From Modicisalibacter sp049808615 (GTDB lineage Bacteria > Pseudomonadota > Gammaproteobacteria > Pseudomonadales > Halomonadaceae): a stretch of DNA of 64,000 nt. Below the pieces are notes generated by a model that worked only from the letters and a program-made list of their open reading frames with translations, had not been told where the DNA came from and did not search any database. The first letter of the stretch is position 1. Every line of letters begins with the position of its first letter. The position numbers were made by a program, and so were the translations under genes. Shown here piece by piece: positions 18,471 to 26,972 of this stretch. The DNA is taken from NCBI RefSeq assembly GCF_049808615.1, contig NZ_JBNCAN010000021.1, positions 25,277-89,276 of the forward strand. The letters run 5' to 3'.

Positions 18471-18559
18471 TTTGGGAGGCTGTCAAACTATCTCGACGAG
18501 ACATGGCCAATTTGTCACTATGCTGTCGACATGCTGATGCGAGGTGAGACAAGAGAGTC

Positions 18560-19042
18560 ATGACGCAGGACTATACCGAGAGCGGTGCGCTATTTACCGA
18601 CATTGCCCTGGAGACCTTTCGCCTGAACGGCATGCTGGTAGCGGAGGGTGATCGTCTGACTGCAGATCTAGGTCTGACCAGTGCCCGTTGGAAAGTGCTG
18701 GGCGCCATCGATATCGAGGAGCGACCGCTCACCGTCGCTCAGATCGCGCGACGCATGGGGCTCGCTCGTCAGTCCGTGCAGCGCATCGTCGGGGAACTGC
18801 AGAAGGCGGGCTATATCACGCTTTCCACCAACCCCGATCACAAGCGCTCGCCCTTCGTCGAACGCACGATCGAGGGTGAAAGGATCTATGCCATCGTCAT
18901 GGCGCGGTATGTGCAGTGGGCCAACCGATTGGCCGAGACGCTGGATCGCGAGGCGCTGGCGCAGACCTTTGCCGTACTCAAGCAGATGAGCGAGCGTCTG
19001 GAGGACGTACCCTACCTGCCGGAACGGGCGGCATCGTCCTGA
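18560..19042 (+). CDS. MarR-family transcriptional regulator
   Basis: A 160-residue winged-helix regulator. The recognition region reads IARRMGLARQSVQRIVGEL (about 68-86), followed by a wing with NPDHKRSPF, both standard for MarR proteins. Such regulators usually repress an adjacent gene and are released by a small aromatic or oxidising ligand. Here the likely target is the divergent membrane protein, since palindromic TTGACA-N6-TGTCAA lies between them. It is convergent with phoR, with 11 nt between stops. Confidence 0.9.
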   Translation: MTQDYTESGALFTDIALETFRLNGMLVAEGDRLTADLGLTSARWKVLGAIDIEERPLTVAQIARRMGLARQSVQRIVGELQKAGYITLSTNPDHKRSPFVERTIEGERIYAIVMARYVQWANRLAETLDREALAQTFAVLKQMSERLEDVPYLPERAASS

Positions 19043-19053
19043 TCGATACGGCA

Positions 19054-20397
19054 TCATCGTCGGCGCAGGCTACCAGAGGTGAGGTTCGGTTCCTCCGAGA
19101 TATCGCCAGTGGCCTGCAACAGCCGCGCTGCGGGAAAGACGCAGCGAAACAGCGCCCCCTGGCCCAGGCGGGATTCGATTTCCAGATGAGCATCGTGGCG
19201 CAACAGCACATGCTTGACGATGGCCAGGCCCAGTCCCGTACCGCCGGTGGCGGTGCTGCGGCCCTTGTCGACGCGGTAGAAGCGTTCGGTGAGGCGCGGA
19301 AGATGCACCGGATCGATACCCTCCCCATCATCGATCACTTCCAGGGCGGCGCCGGCGCGCCAAGGGTGCCAGCGCAGGGTGATGGTGGTGCCCGGGGCGG
19401 TGTAGCGCACGGCATTGAAGACCAGGTTGGAGAGGGCGCTGCGGAGCTCTTGCTCGTCGCCTAGGAGGTCTCGCGGATCGTCGATCTCGAGACGCAGGGT
19501 ATGGCTGCCTTCCGAAAGCGTCTCGGCATCCCGGCGAATGGTTTCCATCAGGCCGGGAAGATCGATGCACGTGGTTCGCTTCGCACGATGATCGGTTTCC
19601 AGGCGCGACAGCAGCAGCAAATCCGTCACCAGATTCTGCATGCGGTGGGTCTGTTCCTGCATCTGCTGTAGACCGCGCTGCCAGCGCGGCGGCAGTTGCC
19701 CGGCATGCTCGCTGTAGGTTTCCAAATAACCGACTAATACCGTCAGCGGCGTCTTCAACTCGTGAGAGACGTTGGCGACGAAATCCTGGCGCATCTGCTC
19801 CAGGCGCTGAAGGCGAGTGATGTCCCGGACCAGGATCAGGCGTTCGTCGTCACCGAACAGGGTCAGTTGAAATTGCAGCACCAGATCACCGCGCACCGGC
19901 GAGGACAGGATCAGGGGCTCACGATAGTCCCGGGCCTCGAAATAGGCGATGAACTGCGGATCGCGCAGCAGATTGGTGACGTGCTGGCCGCGATCCTGGG
20001 GGGACTTCAGGCCCAGCATGTGTTCGGCGGCACTGTTCCACCAGTCCAGGTTGCCGCGTCGGTCGAGCATCACCACGCTGTCGCGCATGGCTTCCGCGGA
20101 CTCCTGGACGCGGCGAATGACGTCGCGCAAGCGTGCCTGGGCCTTGTGCTGCGCTTTTTGATAGCGATACAGGCGATCGAAGAGATCGCCCCACACACCG
20201 GTGCCGGCGGGCGGCTCCTGGTGGGGGTTCTGATACAGCCAGGCATAGAGCTGGCGCAGATGGCGGATGTGAATGGCGATGAATAGCGCAAGCCCCGCGG
20301 CCAGTCCCCAGCCGGGCAGGCCGATGAGCCAGCCCAGGCCGCCCATGCCGATGATCAGATAGGCAAGCCGCCAGAGTTCATTGGTCCAGTAGTACAT
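19054..20397 (-). CDS. phoR: Phosphate regulon sensor kinase PhoR
   Basis: Inner-membrane histidine kinase of 447 residues that phosphorylates PhoB under phosphate limitation. It has two short N-terminal membrane segments (about 10-50), a charged linker, a PAS domain (about 100-195), and a HisKA domain with the phospho-accepting histidine H212 in SHELKTPLT. The HATPase domain has N box NLVFNAVRYTAPG and G boxes DDGEGIDP and GTGLGLAIVKH. It starts 9 nt after the phoB stop, so the two form one operon driven from the Pho box upstream of phoB. Confidence 0.97.
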   Translation of the reverse strand: MYYWTNELWRLAYLIIGMGGLGWLIGLPGWGLAAGLALFIAIHIRHLRQLYAWLYQNPHQEPPAGTGVWGDLFDRLYRYQKAQHKAQARLRDVIRRVQESAEAMRDSVVMLDRRGNLDWWNSAAEHMLGLKSPQDRGQHVTNLLRDPQFIAYFEARDYREPLILSSPVRGDLVLQFQLTLFGDDERLILVRDITRLQRLEQMRQDFVANVSHELKTPLTVLVGYLETYSEHAGQLPPRWQRGLQQMQEQTHRMQNLVTDLLLLSRLETDHRAKRTTCIDLPGLMETIRRDAETLSEGSHTLRLEIDDPRDLLGDEQELRSALSNLVFNAVRYTAPGTTITLRWHPWRAGAALEVIDDGEGIDPVHLPRLTERFYRVDKGRSTATGGTGLGLAIVKHVLLRHDAHLEIESRLGQGALFRCVFPAARLLQATGDISEEPNLTSGSLRRR

Positions 20398-20406
20398 GAG
20401 TCGGGT

Positions 20407-21096
20407 TCATAGCCGGGTCGAAAAACGATAGCCGGTGCCGCGCACGGTCTGGATCAGATGTTGATGAGACTCCCCCAGCGCCTTGCGCAGGCGGCGGATA
20501 TGCACATCCACGGTGCGCTCCTCGACATAGACATTACCCCCCCATACCTGATCCAGCAGTTGGCCCCGGGTATAGGCACGCTCCTGATGAGTCATGAAGA
20601 ACTGTAACAGGCGATATTCGGTAGGCCCTATCTCCAGCGCCTGGCCTTTGGACGATACCCGATGACTGACGGGGTCGAGCAACAGGCCCTCGACCTCCAA
20701 CGCCTCCTCGATGCCGCGAGGCGTGGTGCGACGCAGGACCGCCCGTAGCCGGGCCACCAACTCTCGGGGTGAAAACGGCTTGGTGATGTAATCGTCGGCA
20801 CCGGCTTCAAGGCCCAGTATCTTGTTGTCTTCCTCGCTTTTGGCGGTGAGCAGAATGATTGGCAGCTCGCTGGTGACCTCTTCGCGCTTCAATCGACGCG
20901 CGAACTCGATGCCACTGGTGCCCGGCATCATCCAGTCGAGAAGCAACAGATCGGGTTGCTCATCCACGATCAGGGCATGGGCCTCCTGGGCGTTGTTCGC
21001 TTCCAGGACGCGGTAATCCGCCATCTCCAGCGCCACGGCGATCATCTCGCGAATGGCGGCTTCGTCATCGACGATGAGAATGGTCTTGGCAGTCAT
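20407..21096 (-). CDS. phoB: Phosphate regulon response regulator PhoB
   Basis: OmpR-type response regulator of 229 residues. The receiver domain has the acidic pocket DDE at 10-12, the phosphorylated aspartate D54 in LLLDWMMPG and a conserved lysine in YITKPFSPREL. The winged-helix effector ends DVHIRRLRKALGE...VRGTGYRFS. It activates genes for phosphate uptake from Pho boxes. Its own promoter carries such a box with a correctly spaced -10 element (21165-21198), a direct sign of positive autoregulation. A bulged 13-bp hairpin lies in its leader. Confidence 0.98.
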   Translation of the reverse strand: MTAKTILIVDDEAAIREMIAVALEMADYRVLEANNAQEAHALIVDEQPDLLLLDWMMPGTSGIEFARRLKREEVTSELPIILLTAKSEEDNKILGLEAGADDYITKPFSPRELVARLRAVLRRTTPRGIEEALEVEGLLLDPVSHRVSSKGQALEIGPTEYRLLQFFMTHQERAYTRGQLLDQVWGGNVYVEERTVDVHIRRLRKALGESHQHLIQTVRGTGYRFSTRL

Positions 21097-21115
21097 CCAT
21101 TGGCCTCGTTGAAAC

Positions 21116-21146
21116 GCGAAGCGAACCTGCGTTCAGGTTGCTTCGC
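21116..21146 (-). other. Bulged hairpin in the phoB leader
   Basis: Arms 21116-21129 and 21134-21146 pair over 13 bp with a single bulged base and a 4-nt loop. It lies between the phoB -10 element and the phoB start, ending about 20 nt upstream of the ATG, so it would be in the 5-prime untranslated mRNA. No T-tract follows, so it is not an obvious attenuator. Confidence 0.55.
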
Positions 21147-21164
21147 AATGACAGGACGACGACG

Positions 21165-21198
21165 ATTACACCGCGTATACATGACAACCGTATGACAA
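21165..21198 (-). promoter_or_regulatory. Pho box and -10 element of the phoBR promoter
   Basis: On the minus strand 21198-21181 reads TTGTCATACGGTTGTCAT, two TGTCAT repeats spaced 11 bp, close to the consensus CTGTCATAWAWCTGTCAY. Exactly 10 nt downstream (21170-21165) is TGTAAT as a -10 element, the geometry known for PhoB-activated promoters where the box replaces the -35. A further TGTCAT half-site lies downstream near 21148-21153. Confidence 0.85.
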
Positions 21199-21205
21199 GC
21201 TCTTT

Positions 21206-22087
21206 TCAGACCGGCCAGAGTTCCAGGACCAACCCCGCACACACCACCAACCCTGCCCAGTGATTATTGAGAAACGCCTGAAAGCAGCGTTCCCGGGAGC
21301 GATGACGGATCAGCCAGTGCTGATAGACGAAGATCAGCGCCATCGCCCCGAGCCCCAGCCAGAAAAAGCCTCCCAGCGCAAGGCGGGCGCCGATGACGGA
21401 CAGTAGCGTCAGGGTGGCCAACTGCAACAGGCCGATCATCAGCCGGTCGTAATGGCCGAACAGCACCGCAGTGGATTTGATACCGACCTTGAGGTCGTCA
21501 TCGCGATCGACCATGGCGTACTCGGTGTCGTAGGCCACCGTCCAGGTCAGATTGGCACAGAACAGGAGCCAGGCTTCCACGGGAACCGTTTCCAGCACGG
21601 CGCCGAAGGCCATGGGGATCGACCAGGAAAACGCCGCACCGAGAAACAGCTGCGGCCAGTGGGTATAGCGCTTCATGAAGGGATAGATAAACGCCAGCGC
21701 CACGCCACCGAGAGAGAGCATCACGGTAAAGACATTGGTGAAGCACACCAGCAGGAAGGCGGCGAGCACCAGACCGGCGAAAAGCCCTTTGGCCTCGTTT
21801 TCGCCGATCCGCCCGGTGGCCAGGGGACGTGCCTTGGTGCGCTTGACATGACCATCCCAGTGGCGATCCGCATAGTCGTTGATCACGCAGCCGGCGGCGC
21901 GCATCAGATAGACCCCTGCGACAAAGATCAGCAGCGTGCCCCGGGCTGGTACACCATCGGCAGCAACCCATAGGGCCCACAGCGTCGGCCACATCAGCAA
22001 CCAGGTGCCGATCGGCCGGTCTAGACGCGTCAACTGCAGGAAGTCGGGCAGGCGGCCAAGGCCGCGCAGGTGTGTGGCTTGAACCAT
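21206..22087 (-). CDS. ubiA: 4-hydroxybenzoate polyprenyltransferase UbiA
   Basis: Inner-membrane prenyltransferase that attaches the octaprenyl or nonaprenyl tail to 4-hydroxybenzoate in ubiquinone synthesis. The 293 residues contain the first aspartate-rich motif VINDYADRHWDGHVKRT, the second YDTEYAMVDRDDDLKVGIKS, and about eight hydrophobic segments, all as expected for UbiA. It is encoded directly downstream of ubiC (32-nt gap), which supplies its substrate, so the two form a ubiCA operon. The phoB promoter lies just beyond its stop. Confidence 0.97.
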   Translation of the reverse strand: MVQATHLRGLGRLPDFLQLTRLDRPIGTWLLMWPTLWALWVAADGVPARGTLLIFVAGVYLMRAAGCVINDYADRHWDGHVKRTKARPLATGRIGENEAKGLFAGLVLAAFLLVCFTNVFTVMLSLGGVALAFIYPFMKRYTHWPQLFLGAAFSWSIPMAFGAVLETVPVEAWLLFCANLTWTVAYDTEYAMVDRDDDLKVGIKSTAVLFGHYDRLMIGLLQLATLTLLSVIGARLALGGFFWLGLGAMALIFVYQHWLIRHRSRERCFQAFLNNHWAGLVVCAGLVLELWPV

Positions 22088-22119
22088 GGAAGTCTCCGAA
22101 AGCCAATCGCGGGCCCAGT

Positions 22120-22668
22120 CTAGCGCCTAGGCAGTTTCAGATCATCCGCCATGCGCGCAAGGAAAAACTCCTGTACCAATACCTGGAAGCGGCCATGGCG
22201 AAACAGCGAACGCCGCCCCCAGGGACCGGGCTTGGCAGAATGGAAGGGCGCCGGCTGCCGGGTTATCTCGATCGGGCCTCGCTCGAGATCCGGCTGGCGG
22301 AACAACCAGCTCCCCAAGGAGCGTTCGCCCAGTTGCCTCAGACGCTGCCCTTGCAGTGAACTCAGTGGTGCGACGGAGCGAGCCACGACCCAGGGGTGTC
22401 CACCGACACACAAGGCCACTTCGCGCCGCCAGACTCGCTGGGCAAAAGGAATGTTCAGCGCCATGGCCTCGTCTCGGCGCGGCCGATCCAGACGTTGCAC
22501 GAGCAAACGGACATTGAATTCACCATCCGCCGCATCGATCAAGCGCTGTGTGAGCGAATCCGTGGAAGCGATCCAGTGCCACCAGTCGCTGCTCATGGCC
22601 GGTCGCCAGGCGGCGGCGGGCCTCCAGGACACTTTCAAGAATGGGTAGGATCGATGTTCGGCGCTCAC
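22120..22668 (-). CDS. ubiC: Chorismate pyruvate-lyase UbiC
   Basis: Cytoplasmic enzyme that removes pyruvate from chorismate to give 4-hydroxybenzoate, the first committed ubiquinone step. At 182 residues it is slightly longer than E. coli UbiC (165). Family features are LTQRLIDAADGEFNVRLLVQ, REVALCVGGHPWVVARSV and the C-terminal GRRSLFRHGRFQVLVQEFFL. It is followed by ubiA on the same strand and is divergent from the rubredoxin reductase gene with about 75 nt between starts. Confidence 0.93.
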   Translation of the reverse strand: MSAEHRSYPFLKVSWRPAAAWRPAMSSDWWHWIASTDSLTQRLIDAADGEFNVRLLVQRLDRPRRDEAMALNIPFAQRVWRREVALCVGGHPWVVARSVAPLSSLQGQRLRQLGERSLGSWLFRQPDLERGPIEITRQPAPFHSAKPGPWGRRSLFRHGRFQVLVQEFFLARMADDLKLPRR

Positions 22669-22742
22669 ATGGGCTCCGGGTCAAAACAAGGGGCGGTAGT
22701 GTATCATGTGGCGTTTATTATGAATCGCCTGGCAGGAGTTCC

Positions 22743-23903
22743 ATGAGCGTACCCTTGACCGTTCTCGGCACCGGCATGGCCGGACTCGGGCTGGCTCGCC
22801 AGCTGCGTGCCCGGGGCTCGGAGCGTCCGATCACGCTGATTACCGCGGACAGCGGCGACGACTATTCCAAACCCTTGCTCTCCACCGGTTTTGCCAAGAA
22901 GATGCCCCCCCAGAGGCTGGTCAGCCGTGATGCCCTGCAGGCCGCCGATGAGTTGCAGGCGGTCCTGCGTACCCACACCCGGGTCGATGCCATCGATACA
23001 CAGGTCGGCCAACTGGCGCTGGGCAGCGAGCGCCTTGTCTACGGCGAGCTGGTGCTGGCCACCGGTGCCGCTCCCCGGCCACCCTTTGACATCCCCGAGT
23101 CTCTTGGCGGGCGTGCCTTCACCATCAACGATCTCGATGATTATCGTGCTTTTCATGCGGCCTTGATGACGCTAGGTCGTCCCGGGCGAGTGGCCATCGT
23201 GGGTGCAGGGCTGGTGGGCTGCGAATATGCCAACGACCTGCGCGCCGGCGGTCATGAGGTGGTGATGATCGCACCGGAAAGCACGCCGTTGATGCGGCTT
23301 CTTCCGGAGCCGTTGGGCCGCGCGCTGGGGGAGGCGTTCATGGACATCGGCATCGACATGAAGCTGGGTCGTGTGCTCGAAGAATTGCAGGGCGAGAAGG
23401 CCGGTGCAGCGCTGACGCTCGATGACGGGTACTCCCTGGAGGCCGATCTGGTACTGATCGCTACCGGCTTGGTGCCGCGCATTGAACTGGCGCGTCAGGC
23501 AGGACTCGAGGTCAGTGCCGAAGGCATCCATACCGATCGCTACCTGCGTACCTCGGTGCCCGGTATCTATGCCCTGGGCGATGGCGCCTGCGTGGCCGGG
23601 CTCAACGCCATGTATGTCCAGCCACTCCAGGCCAGTGCCAAGGCCCTGGCGGCCACTCTGACGGGAACCCCGACGCCGGTCAGCTATGGCGCCTGGCCGA
23701 TACTGGTCAAGACACCGGCCTGTCCAGTGGTGGCGTTACCCCCTCGTCAAGCCCCCGCACGCTGGCGCGTCGAGGGTGAAGGCGCCGACCTCACGGCCAT
23801 TGCCGAGGATGAGGAGGAGAACGTGATCGGCTTTGCGTTGACAGGGCGCTGTGTGCGGAGGAAAGTCGAACTGGCGCGAGCCGCGCCCGCGCTGTTAGTC
23901 TAA
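22743..23903 (+). CDS. rubB: Rubredoxin--NAD(+) reductase-like FAD oxidoreductase
   Basis: A 386-residue FAD/NAD(P)-dependent oxidoreductase of the rubredoxin reductase (AlkT/RubB) group. It has an FAD-binding GTGMAGLGLARQLR at the N-terminus, NAD-binding GAGLVGCEYANDLRAGG in the middle, an ATG motif (ATGLVPR), the ALGDGA flavin motif and a C-terminal domain. It would pass electrons from NADH to rubredoxin. The start at 22743 follows AGGAG (22734-22738) by 4 nt; the upstream extension to 22641 lacks family residues. In Pseudomonas the gene lies beside rubA, but here no rubredoxin gene is found between it and ubiC or HU. Confidence 0.87.
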   Translation: MSVPLTVLGTGMAGLGLARQLRARGSERPITLITADSGDDYSKPLLSTGFAKKMPPQRLVSRDALQAADELQAVLRTHTRVDAIDTQVGQLALGSERLVYGELVLATGAAPRPPFDIPESLGGRAFTINDLDDYRAFHAALMTLGRPGRVAIVGAGLVGCEYANDLRAGGHEVVMIAPESTPLMRLLPEPLGRALGEAFMDIGIDMKLGRVLEELQGEKAGAALTLDDGYSLEADLVLIATGLVPRIELARQAGLEVSAEGIHTDRYLRTSVPGIYALGDGACVAGLNAMYVQPLQASAKALAATLTGTPTPVSYGAWPILVKTPACPVVALPPRQAPARWRVEGEGADLTAIAEDEEENVIGFALTGRCVRRKVELARAAPALLV

Positions 23904-23977
23904 GCGCGTAATGACTTTTCGTTGGCATTAATAATGCTGAGAAAAGTAATTTCGTAATTATTTGTAGAATAATAATG

Positions 23978-23996
23978 GATGGTGAACGTTACCATC
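23978..23996. promoter_or_regulatory. Inverted repeat in the HU promoter region
   Basis: GATGGT and ACCATC flank a 7-nt centre containing AACGTT, in the AT-rich region 32 nt upstream of the HU start. It may be an operator or a leader hairpin for HU, and the function is not established. AGGAG ends 7 nt before the HU ATG. Confidence 0.4.
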
Positions 23997-24027
23997 TTGT
24001 CACAGCTAAACTCATCAGGAGTGCTAC

Positions 24028-24303
24028 ATGCGTAAGCCAGAACTCGCCGCGGCAATTGCCGAGCGTGCCGATCTTTCCAAGGATAAAGCCAGTCAGGTAC
24101 TCAACGTGATTCTCGATGAGATCACCGGCACCGTTGCCAAGGGCCAGGACGTCTCGCTGATCGGTTTTGGTTCGTTCGTGGTACGTGAACGCGCCGCCCG
24201 TACCGGCAAGAATCCTCAGACCGGTGCGGCACTGAAGATCCCTGCCAGCAAGACCGTTGCCTTCAAGGCCGGTAAATCTCTCAAGGATGCGGTTGCCAAA
24301 TAG
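24028..24303 (+). CDS. DNA-binding protein HU
   Basis: A 91-residue histone-like nucleoid protein. It has the canonical HU pattern: N-terminal helices (ELAAAIAERADLSKDKASQVL), GFGSFVVRERAARTGKNPQTG, and IPASKTVAFKAGKSLKDAV at the C-terminus. The DNA-intercalating proline is in RTGKNPQTG. HU bends and constrains chromosomal DNA as a dimer. It lies between rubB and recG as hupA does in P. aeruginosa, so hupA-type is likely, but HU subunits are hard to assign. Strong Shine-Dalgarno AGGAG and a terminator at 24454 suggest a highly expressed monocistronic gene. Confidence 0.96.
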   Translation: MRKPELAAAIAERADLSKDKASQVLNVILDEITGTVAKGQDVSLIGFGSFVVRERAARTGKNPQTGAALKIPASKTVAFKAGKSLKDAVAK

Positions 24304-24453
24304 GCAGGACACTATTGGGTGAGCGTGCAGCTCATGTGTCGAATGCTCCTGGAGCTTGTCCACGATCTAGTGAGTGGGTATCGAATAAAGTGAAACTGGT
24401 TTCAACGCCGTATGTTCGCACTGCAATAGATCAAGAACGGGCTCTTCTTAGTG

Positions 24454-24482
24454 TGCCGGCTGTACGACAGCCGGCAGTTTCT
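24454..24482 (+). terminator. Rho-independent terminator after HU
   Basis: Perfect 10-bp stem TGCCGGCTGT / ACAGCCGGCA (24454-24463 and 24467-24476) with a 3-nt loop, then GTTTCTT. It lies about 150 nt after the HU stop and just before the next small gene. Confidence 0.85.
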
Positions 24483-24504
24483 TCCTACCGCTATCGGTAA
24501 TGCC

Positions 24505-24864
24505 ATGAAGCTGAAACTGATCTTGTGGCTACTCGGTGTGATGTTGAAACGTGCCAGGCGCGGCAATCGGCGCTTTCGCGAAACCCTCGATGATCTGCGC
24601 AGTCTGGACTGGGGGATTGCCACCGAGGACCTGAGCATTGCACGCCATTACCGCATGACCTCGGATGCCATCGAAACCGGACCAGGCTTGCCGGTGGATC
24701 TCGATCTCGAGTTGCGCTTTCGCGATGCCGAGGCCGCTATTGCCATTTTGAAGAAGCCCACCCAGCGCGCCTTTCTCGACGGCATGATGGAGGGCCGCGT
24801 ACGTCTGGTCGGCGATTCGAAGGATCTGACGAAACTGCAGAAGCTGTTGCAATATCTGCGCTAG
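24505..24864 (+). CDS. Conserved small protein, SCP2/UbiJ-like
   Basis: A 119-residue protein. It begins with an amphipathic hydrophobic stretch (MKLKLILWLLGVMLKRA) and its C-terminal half, with DLDLELRFRDAEAAIAIL and DGMMEGRVRLVGDSKDL, has the pattern of SCP2-type lipid-binding domains. Similar small proteins lie between hupA and recG in Pseudomonas, as I recall (PA5347). The start at 24505 is preferred because upstream frame residues overlap the terminator hairpin. It is convergent with recG, with 8 nt between stops. The specific ligand is unknown. Confidence 0.7.
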   Translation: MKLKLILWLLGVMLKRARRGNRRFRETLDDLRSLDWGIATEDLSIARHYRMTSDAIETGPGLPVDLDLELRFRDAEAAIAILKKPTQRAFLDGMMEGRVRLVGDSKDLTKLQKLLQYLR

Positions 24865-24872
24865 GCTTGCCT

Positions 24873-26972
24873 CTAAACCTGCCCGTAACGTCCCGCTTCC
24901 TCGCCTAACCAGCGGCGAATCAATATTTCGCTGGCGTCTGGGGCTTCTTCCAGTAACGCCTTGGCCAAGGGACTGACTCGTTCCAGCAAATCCTTGTCGC
25001 GCTCCAGATCGGCGATCTTCATCTGGGCCAGTCCTGTCTGGCGAGTACCCAGGACTTCGCCGGGACCGCGCAGTTCAAGGTCCTTCTCGGCGATGCGAAA
25101 GCCGTCGGTGGTCTCGCGCATCACCCCCAGGCGCTCCCGGGAGTGGGCCGACAGCGGTGGATGATAGAGCAGTACGCAGAAGCTCTCGGTGCCGCCACGC
25201 CCGACCCGACCGCGCAGCTGGTGCAACTGGGAAAGGCCCAAACGTTCGGGGTTCTCGATGATCATCAGGCTGGCATTGGGCACGTCGACTCCCACCTCGA
25301 TCACCGTAGTCGCCACCAGCAGATCCAGTTCACCGGCCTTGAAGGCATCCATCACCTCGGCTTTCTCGGCGGCCTTCATGCGCCCGTGAACCAGGCCGAC
25401 GGCCAGTTCCGGTAAAGCCTCGGTCAGGGCGTCCCGGGTCGCCTCGGCGGCCTGGCACTGTAGCGCTTCCGACTCCTCGATCAGGGTGCACACCCAATAG
25501 GCCTGCCGCCCCGCTGCGCAGGCACGACGAATGCGCGCGACCACCTCAGGACGGCGTTCGTCGGGCACGGCGACGGTCTGCACGGGGGTGCGCCCCGGGG
25601 GGAGTTCGTCGATCACGGATAGATCGAGATCCGCGTAGGCGCTCATCGCCAGGGTTCGGGGAATCGGCGTGGCGGTCATGATCAGCTGATGCGGCGTCAG
25701 GCCGCCGGCCTCGCCCTTCTGACGCAGTGCCAGGCGCTGATGCACCCCAAAGCGATGCTGTTCGTCGACGATGGCCAGGCCCAGACGCTTGAAGTGCACA
25801 TCCTCCTGGAACAGCGCGTGAGTGCCCACCGCCATCTGCACGCGACCATCGGCAATGGCCGCCTTGGTATCGAGACGCGCCTTGCCCTTGAGCTTGCCGG
25901 CCAGCCAGGCGACCTCGATGCCCAGCGGAGTCAGCCAGTCGCGAAAATTACAAAAGTGCTGTTCGGCGAGAATCTCCGTGGGTGCCATCATCGCCGCCTG
26001 GCAGTCGCCGGCGATGGCCTGGAGCGCGGCCATGGCGGCGACCACGGTCTTGCCCGAGCCAACGTCACCCTGCACCAGGCGCAACATGGGTGTGGCAGTC
26101 TCCAGGTCCCGGGCGATCTCATCGAGCACTCGGCGTTGAGCACCGGTCAGGGCAAAGGGCAACTGGGTGAGAAAGCGTGCCTGCAGGCCACGTCCGGACG
26201 GTAGCGACGGTGCGCCATCGGTCTGGATGCGCAGACGCACCTGGCGCAGACTGAGCTGATGGGCGAGCAGTTCCTCCAGCGCCAGACGGCGCTGGGTGGG
26301 GTGGGTGCCACTGGCCAAGCGCTCGAGATCCGCATCCGGCGGCGGCTCATGTAGATAGTGCAGACAGGCGTGTAGTTTGGGTAGCCGGAAACGCTCGCGC
26401 AGCGGTTCGGGAATGCCGTCCGGCAGTGACTGCGGATATTGGTCGAGTGCCTTGAGTGCCTGAGTGATCAGGCCACGTAACCGCGCCTGGTTCAGCCCTT
26501 CGGTCGTCGGGTAGATCGGTGTCAGATGCTCTTCGACCGGCGCGTCGTCCTGACGTAACAGGCGGTATTCGGGATGATAGAGCTCGAGGCCAGTGGCGCC
26601 GGCTCGGGCTTCTCCGAAGCAGCGCACATGTACCCCTCGAGCAAACTGCTGCTGCTGGGCCGGGGAAAAATGAAAAAAGCGCAGGCTGAGAATGCCGGAA
26701 CCATCCTTGAGCCGCACCAGCAGGCTGCGCCGTCGCCCCTTGACCACCTCCGCGGCGCAGACTTCGCCGTCCACCACTGCTTCCTGACCGGCGCGCAGGG
26801 TGGCGATCGGGGTGATGCGCGTACGATCCTGATAGCGTAGCGGCAGATGGAACAGCAGATCGGCAACCCGCTCGATGCGCAGTCGCTCCAGCTTGGCGGC
26901 CATAGCATCCCCGACGCCGGCCAGGGTAGTGACGGCTTGATCAAGCTCAGTCCGATTCATGTACTGATTCAT
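24873..26972 (-). CDS. recG: ATP-dependent DNA helicase RecG
   Basis: SF2 helicase that reverses stalled replication forks and migrates Holliday junctions. The 699 residues include an N-terminal wedge domain (about 1-170) and then the helicase motifs GDVGSGKTVVA (Walker A), APTEILAEQH (Ia), VDEQHRFGVHQR (II), MTATPIPRTLAM (III), TTVIEVGVDVPNAS (V) and QLRGRVGRG (VI), ending with the RecG-specific DLELRGPGEVLGTRQTG. Its ATG overlaps the oxyR stop (ATGA at 26969-26972), so it is translationally coupled to oxyR, an arrangement shared with Pseudomonas. Confidence 0.98.
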   Translation of the reverse strand: MNQYMNRTELDQAVTTLAGVGDAMAAKLERLRIERVADLLFHLPLRYQDRTRITPIATLRAGQEAVVDGEVCAAEVVKGRRRSLLVRLKDGSGILSLRFFHFSPAQQQQFARGVHVRCFGEARAGATGLELYHPEYRLLRQDDAPVEEHLTPIYPTTEGLNQARLRGLITQALKALDQYPQSLPDGIPEPLRERFRLPKLHACLHYLHEPPPDADLERLASGTHPTQRRLALEELLAHQLSLRQVRLRIQTDGAPSLPSGRGLQARFLTQLPFALTGAQRRVLDEIARDLETATPMLRLVQGDVGSGKTVVAAMAALQAIAGDCQAAMMAPTEILAEQHFCNFRDWLTPLGIEVAWLAGKLKGKARLDTKAAIADGRVQMAVGTHALFQEDVHFKRLGLAIVDEQHRFGVHQRLALRQKGEAGGLTPHQLIMTATPIPRTLAMSAYADLDLSVIDELPPGRTPVQTVAVPDERRPEVVARIRRACAAGRQAYWVCTLIEESEALQCQAAEATRDALTEALPELAVGLVHGRMKAAEKAEVMDAFKAGELDLLVATTVIEVGVDVPNASLMIIENPERLGLSQLHQLRGRVGRGGTESFCVLLYHPPLSAHSRERLGVMRETTDGFRIAEKDLELRGPGEVLGTRQTGLAQMKIADLERDKDLLERVSPLAKALLEEAPDASEILIRRWLGEEAGRYGQV

